Shown here: one piece after another, positions 1 through 7,206 of the stretch
Layout: the number at the start of each line of letters is the position of its first letter
How positions within the stretch are numbered: position 1 is the stretch's first letter
Origin: Francisellaceae bacterium UBA6186
GTDB taxonomy: Bacteria; Pseudomonadota; Gammaproteobacteria; UBA6186; Azoamicaceae
DNA length: 22,313 bases
Assembly (NCBI GenBank): GCA_002422785.1
Contig: DITK01000012.1
Coordinates: 1 to 22,313, forward strand
Direction of reading: 5' to 3'
Program-made: the position numbers and the translations under genes
The notes under the pieces: generated by a model
What the model was told of the DNA's origin: nothing
What the model saw: the letters and a program-made list of their open reading frames with translations, nothing else
Database searches by the model: none

Positions 1-553
1 TAGTGCCACTATTTAAATTAATAGTGCCCACCCCAGTACCACCGGTTATGGTATTACTGCCGCCATCTGCGGTAATTAAATCATCAGCTGCACCACCTTG
101 AATGGTATTGGTACCGCCACCAATAGTAATTGTTTCTATCCCTAGTCCACCGGTTACACTATTCAATCCACCAGTGATTGTTATTAAACTACTACTTGTT
201 CCACCAAAGAGTGTATTAACTCCATCATAAATCTCAATATTTTCTTCAGCATTACCACCAATAATTGTATTAATACCATTGCTAATATAAATATTATCAG
301 AACCAGTGCTGCCATATATAACATTAATACCGCTATTTAAATTAATTATCTCGTCCCCTGCCGTTGAAACAGTTATACTATTTACGCCACCATTTACAGT
401 AACTTTATTTAATCCAGTACTGCCAAATATTGTATTATTACCTGAATCTAAAAAAATATTAACTGGACCTGGTCCTCCAATAATACTGTTGGTTCCGCCA
501 TAAGTTGAAATCGTACCGCCTAAGATATTATCAAATACTATTGTGTTATTTCC
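1..553 (-). repeat. Tandem 54-nt coding repeats (about ten 18-residue turns)
   Basis: Translated on the minus strand, this stretch is built of consecutive 18-residue units such as GLNSVTGGLGIETITIGG and GTNTIQGGAADDLITADG. Nearly every unit begins G-x-N-[STV]-[ILV]. The units are degenerate at DNA level and continue past the left window edge. One unit, starting GVNSITVS, is 19 residues long. Confidence 0.85.
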
Positions 554-1246
554 CTGTGTAATAACAAAATATTCTGGCTGTAATTGTGCTGGGCTTAGGC
601 TGTCAGTAAATATTTTAATTAATGCTGGATTTGGAGCCGACATTAAATCAGCAACAATGTTGTTTTTTTCTATCAATGGTGCAATTATTGTTACATCGAT
701 CAAATTTTCATAAAGGTTTAGATTGTCAAATTTAATTTCATCAACAATTTTATTAGTAACAATATTTTTCTCATTATCAATTATATTCTTGGGTAAATCT
801 AAAATTAAATCTCTATTAAAAATTTGTTTGTTTAATGTGCCCACTGTCCCAGAGAATATGACTACATTAGGTAAAGGTGTTTCCACATTAGGAACTATAT
901 TGTTTTGTTCCAGATAGTTATTGATAATGGTATCTTTTTGCAATATTTCTTGCTGTTCAATTAATTGTGCCTCAGTTATTGGTTTAATTGTTTCATCAGA
1001 TTCAACTACTATTTCTTGAGAAGTATTAACTTCAGTAATACTTTTTTTCTCAGGAATGATTTGTATTTTACCTTCAGGATCTGGTTGTAGCACATTACTA
1101 TTAACGCTGGCATCACTAATTGTGCTGGGGGCGGAATTTTTATTTTGTTCATCGGGTGCTTTTGATGATGGGCTGGTTTGCTCGTTAGAAGAATCATCGT
1201 CATTTACTGATAATTCTTCCAAAGAATTTTGCATATCCTCTGACAT
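1..1246 (-). CDS. RTX-like glycine/asparagine repeat protein (partial, C-terminus off the left edge)
   Basis: An uninterrupted minus-strand frame runs from an ATG at 1246 past the window edge, giving 415 residues without a stop. Residues 1-230 are acidic and polar, rich in Glu, Asn and Ser, with no obvious signal peptide. From about residue 232 there are roughly ten tandem turns of 18 residues, one of them 19. The pattern is G-x-N-[ST]-[IV]-x-G-G-x-G-x-x-x-I-x-[ILV]-x-x. This resembles two fused RTX nonapeptides (GGxGxDxUx), so a parallel beta-roll or beta-helix is likely. The calcium-ligand Asp is mostly lost, while an Asn recurs in every turn. Family knowledge suggests a secreted or surface adhesin/RTX protein, possibly exported by a type I system, but no C-terminal signal can be seen. 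In-frame ATGs at 1294 and 1306 would add 16 or 20 residues. I chose 1246, with a weak GGCGAG upstream. Function is unproven. Confidence 0.8.
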   Translation of the reverse strand, partial: MSEDMQNSLEELSVNDDDSSNEQTSPSSKAPDEQNKNSAPSTISDASVNSNVLQPDPEGKIQIIPEKKSITEVNTSQEIVVESDETIKPITEAQLIEQQEILQKDTIINNYLEQNNIVPNVETPLPNVVIFSGTVGTLNKQIFNRDLILDLPKNIIDNEKNIVTNKIVDEIKFDNLNLYENLIDVTIIAPLIEKNNIVADLMSAPNPALIKIFTDSLSPAQLQPEYFVITQGNNTIVFDNILGGTISTYGGTNSIIGGPGPVNIFLDSGNNTIFGSTGLNKVTVNGGVNSITVSTAGDEIINLNSGINVIYGSTGSDNIYISNGINTIIGGNAEENIEIYDGVNTLFGGTSSSLITITGGLNSVTGGLGIETITIGGGTNTIQGGAADDLITADGGSNTITGGTGVGTINLNSGT

Positions 1247-1257
1247 AGATGCTCGCC

Positions 1258-1269
1258 AAAAAAAAAAAA
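1258..1269. repeat. Homopolymer A12 (T12 on the minus strand) at the 5' end of the repeat-protein gene
   Basis: Twelve consecutive A residues on the plus strand lie between the chosen start (1246) and the in-frame upstream ATGs at 1294 and 1306. If translation begins upstream, the tract encodes Phe codons. A change of tract length would then shift the frame. If translation begins at 1246, the tract lies in the leader. Confidence 0.9.
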
Positions 1270-1316
1270 TGGTTATATTTGAATATCCTCCCATCAAAAA
1301 TATCATCCTGATATGT

Positions 1317-1347
1317 TAATTATAAGACATTTAGCGCTGGTTTTTTC
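1317..1347 (-). promoter_or_regulatory. Putative sigma70 promoter of the repeat-protein gene
   Basis: On the minus strand a perfect TATAAT at 1322-1317 is preceded by TTGAAA with a 19-base spacer, slightly long. Initiation about seven bases downstream would give a leader of roughly 60 bases before the ATG at 1246. That favours 1246 over the upstream ATGs. Assigned by eye only. Confidence 0.35.
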
Positions 1348-1438
1348 AAAATGTACCTTGATATACTCATAATTTATGCTATTATTCCTTGCTACCGCAG
1401 ATTTGTTTGCTGTATTAGTTAATTAAAATAAATAGTAA

Positions 1439-1444
1439 TATAAT
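1439..1444 (+). promoter_or_regulatory. Putative -10 box of infA
   Basis: A perfect TATAAT lies 29 bases before the infA start, with only a weak -35 (TTAGTT at 1415-1420, 18-base spacer). In DNA this A+T-rich such hexamers arise by chance, so support is moderate at best. Confidence 0.3.
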
Positions 1445-1473
1445 AGATTTTTGATAATAAAAAAGGCATGTAA

Positions 1474-1752
1474 ATGGCAAAAGAAGAAGCAATAGAAATG
1501 GAAGGTGTTGTAATAGAAAGCCTGCCAAACACTAATTTTAAGGTTAAACTAGATAACAATCATATTGTAAATGCACATATTTCTGGTAAAATGCGTAAAA
1601 ATTATATCCGGATCTTATTAGGGGATAGGGTAACTTTGCAATTAACCCCTTATGACCTAACTAAAGGTAGAATTATTTTTAGAAATAAAGATGGCAAAAG
1701 TAGTGCTAGTTCTGATACAAACAACAACGAAAATCAAGCAGAAATAAGTTAA
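1474..1752 (+). CDS. infA: Translation initiation factor IF-1
   Basis: IF-1 binds the ribosomal A site during initiation together with IF-2 and IF-3. The 92-residue product opens MAKEEAIEMEGVV. It contains the S1-like OB-fold core with ISGKMRKNYIRIL and LTPYDLTKGRI, which matches gamma/beta-type IF-1 rather than the alphaproteobacterial form. Usual family length is about 72. Here a Ser/Asn/Glu-rich tail of about 20 residues follows RIIFRNKDG. The start is preceded by AAGG at 1463-1466 and, unusually, by a start-stop ATGTAA immediately upstream in the same frame. The gene is convergent with clpA, an arrangement shared with many Gammaproteobacteria. Confidence 0.96.
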   Translation: MAKEEAIEMEGVVIESLPNTNFKVKLDNNHIVNAHISGKMRKNYIRILLGDRVTLQLTPYDLTKGRIIFRNKDGKSSASSDTNNNENQAEIS

Positions 1753-1780
1753 TTAACATTTTCTTAATTTTTAATTAACT
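1747..1780. terminator. A+T-only inverted repeat across the convergent infA and clpA stops (weak possible terminator)
   Basis: AGTTAATTAA (1747-1756) pairs perfectly with TTAATTAACT (1771-1780) across a 14-base loop. The arms contain the stop codons of both infA (1750-1752) and clpA (1771-1773). The stem has only two G-C pairs at most, so it is a poor intrinsic terminator. It may nevertheless mark the shared 3' boundary. Confidence 0.3.
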
Positions 1781-4020
1781 GTAATTTTAATATTATCACC
1801 TTCTACGGTAACATTTACTTTGCCGCCATTAACAGATAATCCGCCAAATAATAGTTCTTCAGCTAGCGGTTTTTTCAAAATTTCTTTAACTAATCTATGC
1901 ATGGGACGAGCTCCCATTATTTTGTCATATCCTCGATTTGCTAGCCAATCTTTTGCTCTAGTATCTATAGATAAACTAACTTTTTTATCAGTAAGTTTTG
2001 ACTGTAACTCTGCTAATATCTTTTCTACCACTAAATAAACTGATTCTTTAGATAAAATATTAAACTGTATAATAGAATCTAAACGATTTCTAAATTCAGG
2101 GCTAAATTGTTTTTCGACTATTTTTAACCCATCGGTAGAATGATCTTGAACATTAAATCCCATTGATGCTCTGCTAATATCCTGCCCACCAGCATTAGTT
2201 GTCATAATTAAGATCACATGACGAAAATCAGTTTCACGTCCATTATTATCAGTTAGCATTCCGTGATCCATAATTTGCAATAATAAATTAAAAATATCTG
2301 GATGTGCTTTTTCTAGTTCATCTAACAATAAAACACAATGTGGAGTTTTTGAGATGGCATCAGTTAACAAACCAGATTGTTCATAACCTACATAACCAGG
2401 TGGAGCTCCTATTAATCTTGAAACACTATGAGATTCCATATATTCAGACATATCAAGTCTTACTAATTCTATCCCCATTAATTTTGCTAATTGTTTACAT
2501 ACCTCTGTTTTTCCAACCCCAGTTGGACCTGAAAATAAAAAGTTAGCAACTGGTTTTCCTTGATCTCCCAAATCAGACTTTGCAATCCTAATAGCATTTA
2601 CTAATGAATTAACTGCCAAATCTTGACCAAAAATCACCAATTTTAGATCTCTATCTAAATTTTTTAATAAATTTTTATCTGATAAAGATACGGTTCTTCT
2701 AGGAATTCTTGCTATTTTGGAAACTACTTTTTCTATATCACTAACTCCAATAACACTTTTACGTTTGTGCGGCGGTAATAATTTTTGCAATGCACCAGCT
2801 TCATCTACTACATCTATAGCCTTATCTGGCATAAATCTATCAGTAATATACTTACTAGCAAGTTCTGATGCTGCTTTTAATGCTGCATCAGAATATTTAA
2901 CATTATGATGTTTTTCTAGCTGTTTTTTCAAACCTTTCAAAATATTGATAGTTTCTAAAATATTTGGTTCTTTAATATCAATTTTTTGAAATCTACGTAC
3001 TAAAGCACGATCTTTTTCAAAAATACCTCGATATTCTTTAAATGTTGTTGACCCTATACATTTTAATTCGCCAGATGCCAGCATTGGTTTAATTAAATTA
3101 GAAGCATCCATAACTCCTCCGCTAGCGGCTCCTGCTCCAATAATAGTATGAATTTCATCTATAAATAATACTATATTAGATTTTTTCTTTAATTGTTGTA
3201 ATAAAGATTTTAATCTTTTTTCAAAATCTCCACGATATTTAGTCCCAGCTAATAATGAACCAAGATCTAAGGTATATATGATACTATTTTTGATCGCATC
3301 TGGGACCTTTTGTTCAACTATTAATTTAGCTAATCCTTCAGCGATAGCAGTTTTACCAACCCCTGCTTCTCCAACAAATAAAGGGTTATTTTTACGACGA
3401 CGACATAAAATTTGAATTGTTCTTTCTATCTCTTCAGTTCGACCAATTAGATCATCAATTTTTCCCAACTTAACTTGATTATTTAAATTAATGGCAAAAC
3501 TCTCTAATGGGCTTTTATTACTTAAATCTTGGATTAAATCTTCATCAGAATTATTAGAAATATCTGGTTCTTCTGATTGATCTTCTATTTTAGTAATACC
3601 ATGAGATATATAATTAACAACATCTATCCTTGCAACATTTTCGCGTTTTAAAAAATATACCGCTTGACTATCTTGTTCACTAAATATTGCGGCTAATACA
3701 TTAGAACCGTATACTTCTTCTTTGCCAGAAGATTGCACCTGGAAAACTGCTCTTTGTAGCACTCGTTGGAACCCCAAAGTTGGTTGAGTTTCACGATGTT
3801 GATCGTTTTGAGAAATAACTGGATTTGTTTCATCAATAAAATTACTTAATTCTTCTTTTAATCTTGGAAGATTGACATTACATGCCTGTAGTACACGACC
3901 TGCAGAATAATTATCTAATAAATATAATAGCAAATGTTCAACCGTAATAAATTCATGACATTTATCTTTAGCATCTTTAAATGCCAAATTTAAAGTCAAT
4001 TCCAGCTCTTTGCTTAACAT
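1771..4020 (-). CDS. clpA: ATP-dependent Clp protease ATP-binding subunit ClpA
   Basis: ClpA is the Hsp100 unfoldase that feeds substrates to ClpP. The 749-residue product has the double Clp N-domain (about 1-145). AAA module 1 has Walker A GEAGVGKT at 217-224 and Walker B VLFIDE at 284-289. AAA module 2 has GPTGVGKT at 498-505, VLLLDE at 563-568 and the sensor-2 motif GARP at 703-706. MGF at 620-622 sits where E. coli ClpA carries its IGL ClpP-docking tripeptide, which supports ClpA and not ClpB. The length fits the family. A good ribosome-binding site (AAGGGG) lies nine bases before the ATG. No clpS gene lies in the 296 bases upstream, where gamma- and other proteobacteria usually keep it. 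Confidence 0.97.
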   Translation of the reverse strand: MLSKELELTLNLAFKDAKDKCHEFITVEHLLLYLLDNYSAGRVLQACNVNLPRLKEELSNFIDETNPVISQNDQHRETQPTLGFQRVLQRAVFQVQSSGKEEVYGSNVLAAIFSEQDSQAVYFLKRENVARIDVVNYISHGITKIEDQSEEPDISNNSDEDLIQDLSNKSPLESFAINLNNQVKLGKIDDLIGRTEEIERTIQILCRRRKNNPLFVGEAGVGKTAIAEGLAKLIVEQKVPDAIKNSIIYTLDLGSLLAGTKYRGDFEKRLKSLLQQLKKKSNIVLFIDEIHTIIGAGAASGGVMDASNLIKPMLASGELKCIGSTTFKEYRGIFEKDRALVRRFQKIDIKEPNILETINILKGLKKQLEKHHNVKYSDAALKAASELASKYITDRFMPDKAIDVVDEAGALQKLLPPHKRKSVIGVSDIEKVVSKIARIPRRTVSLSDKNLLKNLDRDLKLVIFGQDLAVNSLVNAIRIAKSDLGDQGKPVANFLFSGPTGVGKTEVCKQLAKLMGIELVRLDMSEYMESHSVSRLIGAPPGYVGYEQSGLLTDAISKTPHCVLLLDELEKAHPDIFNLLLQIMDHGMLTDNNGRETDFRHVILIMTTNAGGQDISRASMGFNVQDHSTDGLKIVEKQFSPEFRNRLDSIIQFNILSKESVYLVVEKILAELQSKLTDKKVSLSIDTRAKDWLANRGYDKIMGARPMHRLVKEILKKPLAEELLFGGLSVNGGKVNVTVEGDNIKITVN

Positions 4021-4316
4021 GTTATCAATCCCCTTGGCTACTTAATTTTATATTGTTTTATTAATTTTTAAGTTTTTATAATTGTAATTATATTTCTAAG
4101 ATTCAATAGATTTTTAGAATATCAGCATATATATGTAGCCTAGATGTATATTTACTGTTTTTTTCAACCATATATGAATTTTAGTATAATTTAGGATTTC
4201 GAATAGGAATTATTAATAAAAAATAAGAAAATCGCTAAATCTTTTGGTGACCTAGAGGTTTTTATTTTGTAGAATATTATAAATTTAATATTAAATTTAT
4301 AATTAATGGATATAAA
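4021..4316. other. Intergenic region between divergent clpA and xseA
   Basis: Nearly 300 bases of very A+T-rich DNA without a credible gene. It holds the clpA Shine-Dalgarno, several TATAAT-like boxes (for example 4185-4190 plus, 4092-4087 minus) with no convincing -35 partners, and a long palindrome at 4276-4303. I see no tRNA, small RNA or clpS remnant. Confidence 0.6.
4276..4303. repeat. Perfect 28-bp A+T-only palindrome just upstream of xseA
   Basis: The 14-base left arm ATTATAAATTTAAT is followed directly by its exact reverse complement. It ends 13 bases before the xseA ATG, so it falls over or next to the ribosome-binding region. It could be a dyad operator, a hairpin in the leader, or a chance result of base composition. 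Confidence 0.8.
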
Positions 4317-5756
4317 ATGATAGAACTTAGGGTTCCTTATACAGAAAAAGATCTAGCAAAAAGGCTCGGTGCCAAATGGCATGCTGAATTAAAAATATGG
4401 TTTATAACAAATGACATGGATCCGCTACCTTTTTCTCGATGGATTTCAGAAAATATTATAGCAAATATCAACTCTAAACTGGAAAAACAAAATATAAATA
4501 CCCTAACCATACCAGGCTCATTAACACGACCATTCTCTTTATTATTATTAGTAAACGACGTTAAAAACTTAATTGTAACAAAATACAGATCCTCTATTTG
4601 GCTAATTGTTGAAATCAGCGAATTAAAAATTTATAACAACAATTTGTTTCTCACCCTAGTAGAATACGATGCACAAGGTAATTTGTTAGCTAGAGCAAGA
4701 GGAATAATTTGGAATTTTGAAAAAATGTTAAAAAATTTTTTATATGCGACTAATGTTGAATTATCTGTTGGTATAAAAATATTGGCTCAAATTAATCTTG
4801 ATTATCACATCCAATATGGATTAACTCTTGTTATTAATAATTTGGATCCATCTTACACTTTAGGTGAAGCTCATGCTAAATTATTAAAAATAAAACAACA
4901 ACTAATAGCAGAGGGAATTTTTTATAACAACAAAACTTTAAAATTACCTTTTGATTTTAATAACATAGCTGTAATTAGCCCAAAAGATGCAGCTGGACTT
5001 GGTGACTTTAAGCAAGACGCATCTAAATTAGAGTACCATAATATATGTAAGTTTGATTATTATGTGGCTGTGTTCCAAGGAATAGATTGTGCAGATTCTA
5101 TTAACACAACCATTACCAAAATTATTAAAGCAAAAATCAATTATGATGTAATCGTAATTATAAGAGGCGGAGGAGCCAGCTCTGATTTAACCTGGTTAAA
5201 TGATTATGCTATTGCTAAACAAATATGTTTAACAAATATTCCAGTATTTAGTGGGATAGGACACAATAAAGATGAAACCATTATCGATCAAGTATCAGCA
5301 CAATCGTTTGACACTCCATCTAAGGTTATTAATTTTATAACCAATACCATTGTTAGCAACACTCAACAAACAGTTAATAATTTCGAGTATATTAAACAAT
5401 ATTTTTGTAACTATTATATAAAACAAAATAATGACTTATTAAATTTGTTTCGATATATCAAAACTTATGCCGCTAATAAAATCCAACATCTGGAAGAGAT
5501 ATTACATAAAGAATTATCAAATTTACATCCATTATTAAATCAAAGGTTAACATCTTTAGAAAAATTATTAAATGCTATAATGCAGCAAATTTTATCTTTG
5601 TCGCCAGAAAAAACTCTAGCAAGAGGTTTTGCAATCGTTCATAGCAACGATGAAAATAAAATTTTAATTAATTCACAAATAATGGCTAACAATTATAAAA
5701 ATATATCATTAAAATTTCATGACGGTGAAATTGCAGCAATCATCAAAGATCGATAA
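4317..5756 (+). CDS. xseA: Exodeoxyribonuclease VII large subunit with N-terminal DUF5710-like domain
   Basis: XseA is the catalytic large subunit of exonuclease VII, which degrades single-stranded DNA in both directions. Residues 1-45 (LRVPYTEKDLAKRLGAKW, then a WF and a PF..W motif) look like DUF5710, which standard XseA lacks. An OB-fold-like region follows at about 65-180. The catalytic-domain motifs are RGGGASSDL (283-291), GIGHNKDETIID (313-324) and FDTPSKV (331-337). Then comes a helical region and the C-terminal LSPEKTLARGFAIV (428-441). Around 220 it has SPKDAAGLGDF where ordinary XseA has SPxGAAxxDI. This places it in a divergent XseA subgroup. xseB follows 38 bases downstream. Only a weak GGA precedes the start, just after the palindrome. 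Confidence 0.88.
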   Translation: MIELRVPYTEKDLAKRLGAKWHAELKIWFITNDMDPLPFSRWISENIIANINSKLEKQNINTLTIPGSLTRPFSLLLLVNDVKNLIVTKYRSSIWLIVEISELKIYNNNLFLTLVEYDAQGNLLARARGIIWNFEKMLKNFLYATNVELSVGIKILAQINLDYHIQYGLTLVINNLDPSYTLGEAHAKLLKIKQQLIAEGIFYNNKTLKLPFDFNNIAVISPKDAAGLGDFKQDASKLEYHNICKFDYYVAVFQGIDCADSINTTITKIIKAKINYDVIVIIRGGGASSDLTWLNDYAIAKQICLTNIPVFSGIGHNKDETIIDQVSAQSFDTPSKVINFITNTIVSNTQQTVNNFEYIKQYFCNYYIKQNNDLLNLFRYIKTYAANKIQHLEEILHKELSNLHPLLNQRLTSLEKLLNAIMQQILSLSPEKTLARGFAIVHSNDENKILINSQIMANNYKNISLKFHDGEIAAIIKDR

Positions 5757-5794
5757 GCAATAAAATAATAAATTTTAACAACAGGAAATTAAAT

Positions 5795-6013
5795 ATGAAA
5801 AAATTAAACAAAACCAACGGATTTGAAGATAATTACAGCAAATTGCAAAATATAGCTACAACCATTAGAAATAACCAATTTATAGATATAGATCAATTAT
5901 TGCCAATGATTAAAGAGGCCACTGTAGCTTACGAAAAATGTAAACATAGATTGCAGGCAGTTCAGCAAGCATTAAATAAACATTTTGATAACAATTTAGA
6001 TAATAATGATTAA
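5795..6013 (+). CDS. xseB: Exodeoxyribonuclease VII small subunit
   Basis: The 72-residue product has the XseB pattern: F-E-x-x-Y-x-x-L near residue 10, then an acidic helix, then Y-E-K-C-K-x-x-L near 48. The family is usually 60-80 residues of helical hairpin. XseB subunits bind the helical arms of XseA. The position immediately after xseA supports the call. An AGGA site stands about eight bases before the ATG. An Asn/Asp-rich tail ends the protein. Confidence 0.88.
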   Translation: MKKLNKTNGFEDNYSKLQNIATTIRNNQFIDIDQLLPMIKEATVAYEKCKHRLQAVQQALNKHFDNNLDNND

Positions 6014-6031
6014 ATCTATTACACACAACTA

Positions 6032-7201
6032 CTAACCAATAATTTTAATGGTATGCTCCACAATCATTAACTCCTCATTAGTAGGAATAACTGCTACCGT
6101 AATCTTGCTATTTTTATCACTAATAATATTAGCATTTGATTTATTAGCATTTTCATCAATACTAATTCCTAGCCAAGATAACCATGCGCATACTTGTTGG
6201 CGAATAAATGATGAATGCTCCCCAATACCTGCCGTAAATACTATTAAATCTAATCCTTTTAAAATAGTACATAAAGCTAATAACTCTCTTGCAGCACGAT
6301 AACAGAATAACTCTAAAGCATATTTGGCGTTAGGATCAGAACTTGCTTCTAATTCTCGAACATCACTACTGATACCAGAAACCCCCAACAAACCTGATTC
6401 TTTGTATAAAAAATTAATGGTCTCTTTAATAGTTAATTTTTTTTCTTCTAGTAAATATAACACCACGCCTGGATCTATGTTGCCACAACGAGTTCCCATC
6501 ATTAATCCTTCTAAGGCAGTAAAACCCATAGAACTTGCTACACTTTGTTTATTATTTAATGCACAGGCACTAGCACCATTACCTAAGTGTGCCACTACTA
6601 TTTTACCATTAGCAATATTTTCCGGAAAATATTTTGTCAACACAGTAGCTACATATTCGTAAGAAAGACCATGAAAACCATATTTAATAACCCCAGCTTC
6701 TGATAATTTTCTTGGGATCCCAAAAGCACGCGCTATTTTAGGTTGAGTGGCGTGAAATGCAGTATCAAAACACGCAACCTGATGTAAATCTGGATGAATT
6801 TTTCTGATAGCTACAATCAGATTAAGATTATATGGTTGATGTAGTGGGGCTAACGGGATTAATCTAGTTAAATCTTCTATTACTGTATCGTTAATTAAAA
6901 CTGGATTTAGATATTCGGTTCCACCATGAACAACTCTATGCCCAACTGCAATTAAAATAAAATTTTTTAAAAATTTATTTATGGATTTTATTAAATCAGC
7001 AACAACACCTTCGTAATCAGTTAATACAAATTTCTCAGATAATACTATATTTTTATTTATATCATAAATAACAAGCTCTGGCATTGTAGCTACATGATCT
7101 ACCATACCGTTATATATTTTTTTTATGCCTTTAGACACTGAAAAAATAGCGAATTTTATGCTAGAAGAACCGGCATTAATAACAAGAATTGCATTTTCCA
7201 T
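6032..7201 (-). CDS. ackA: Acetate kinase
   Basis: Acetate kinase interconverts acetyl phosphate plus ADP with acetate plus ATP. The 389-residue product matches family length. It shows the N-terminal phosphate-binding NAGSSSIK (9-16), GHRVVHGG (87-94), FDTAFH with the catalytic Asp (146), YGFHGLS (174-180), the HLGNGAS loop (205-211), GTRCGNIDPG (236-245) and GIGEHS (325-330). It is the last gene of a minus-strand operon and begins five bases after the stop of the acyltransferase fusion, with an AGAGAGG ribosome-binding site inside the upstream gene's end. A butyrate or propionate kinase is less likely given the full AckA motif set. Confidence 0.95.
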   Translation of the reverse strand: MENAILVINAGSSSIKFAIFSVSKGIKKIYNGMVDHVATMPELVIYDINKNIVLSEKFVLTDYEGVVADLIKSINKFLKNFILIAVGHRVVHGGTEYLNPVLINDTVIEDLTRLIPLAPLHQPYNLNLIVAIRKIHPDLHQVACFDTAFHATQPKIARAFGIPRKLSEAGVIKYGFHGLSYEYVATVLTKYFPENIANGKIVVAHLGNGASACALNNKQSVASSMGFTALEGLMMGTRCGNIDPGVVLYLLEEKKLTIKETINFLYKESGLLGVSGISSDVRELEASSDPNAKYALELFCYRAARELLALCTILKGLDLIVFTAGIGEHSSFIRQQVCAWLSWLGISIDENANKSNANIISDKNSKITVAVIPTNEELMIVEHTIKIIG

Positions 7202-7206
7202 TATGA

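Noticed and set aside
306..917. Short plus-strand ORFs with hydrophobic products inside 306-503 and 723-917
   Set aside because: They are antisense shadows of the continuous minus-strand repeat-protein frame, and their hydrophobicity follows from the complement of Asn/Ile-rich codons.
1009..1319. Overlapping ORFs at 1009-1203 (minus) and 1056-1319 (plus)
   Set aside because: Both lie in other frames of the repeat-protein N-terminal region. Neither has a ribosome-binding site or a recognisable product, and the continuous frame from 1246 explains the region.
4201..4270. Possible terminator or small RNA around GGTGACCTAGAGG upstream of xseA
   Set aside because: The only pairing is a four-base stem with a two-base loop. 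There is no stable hairpin and no homology that I recognise.
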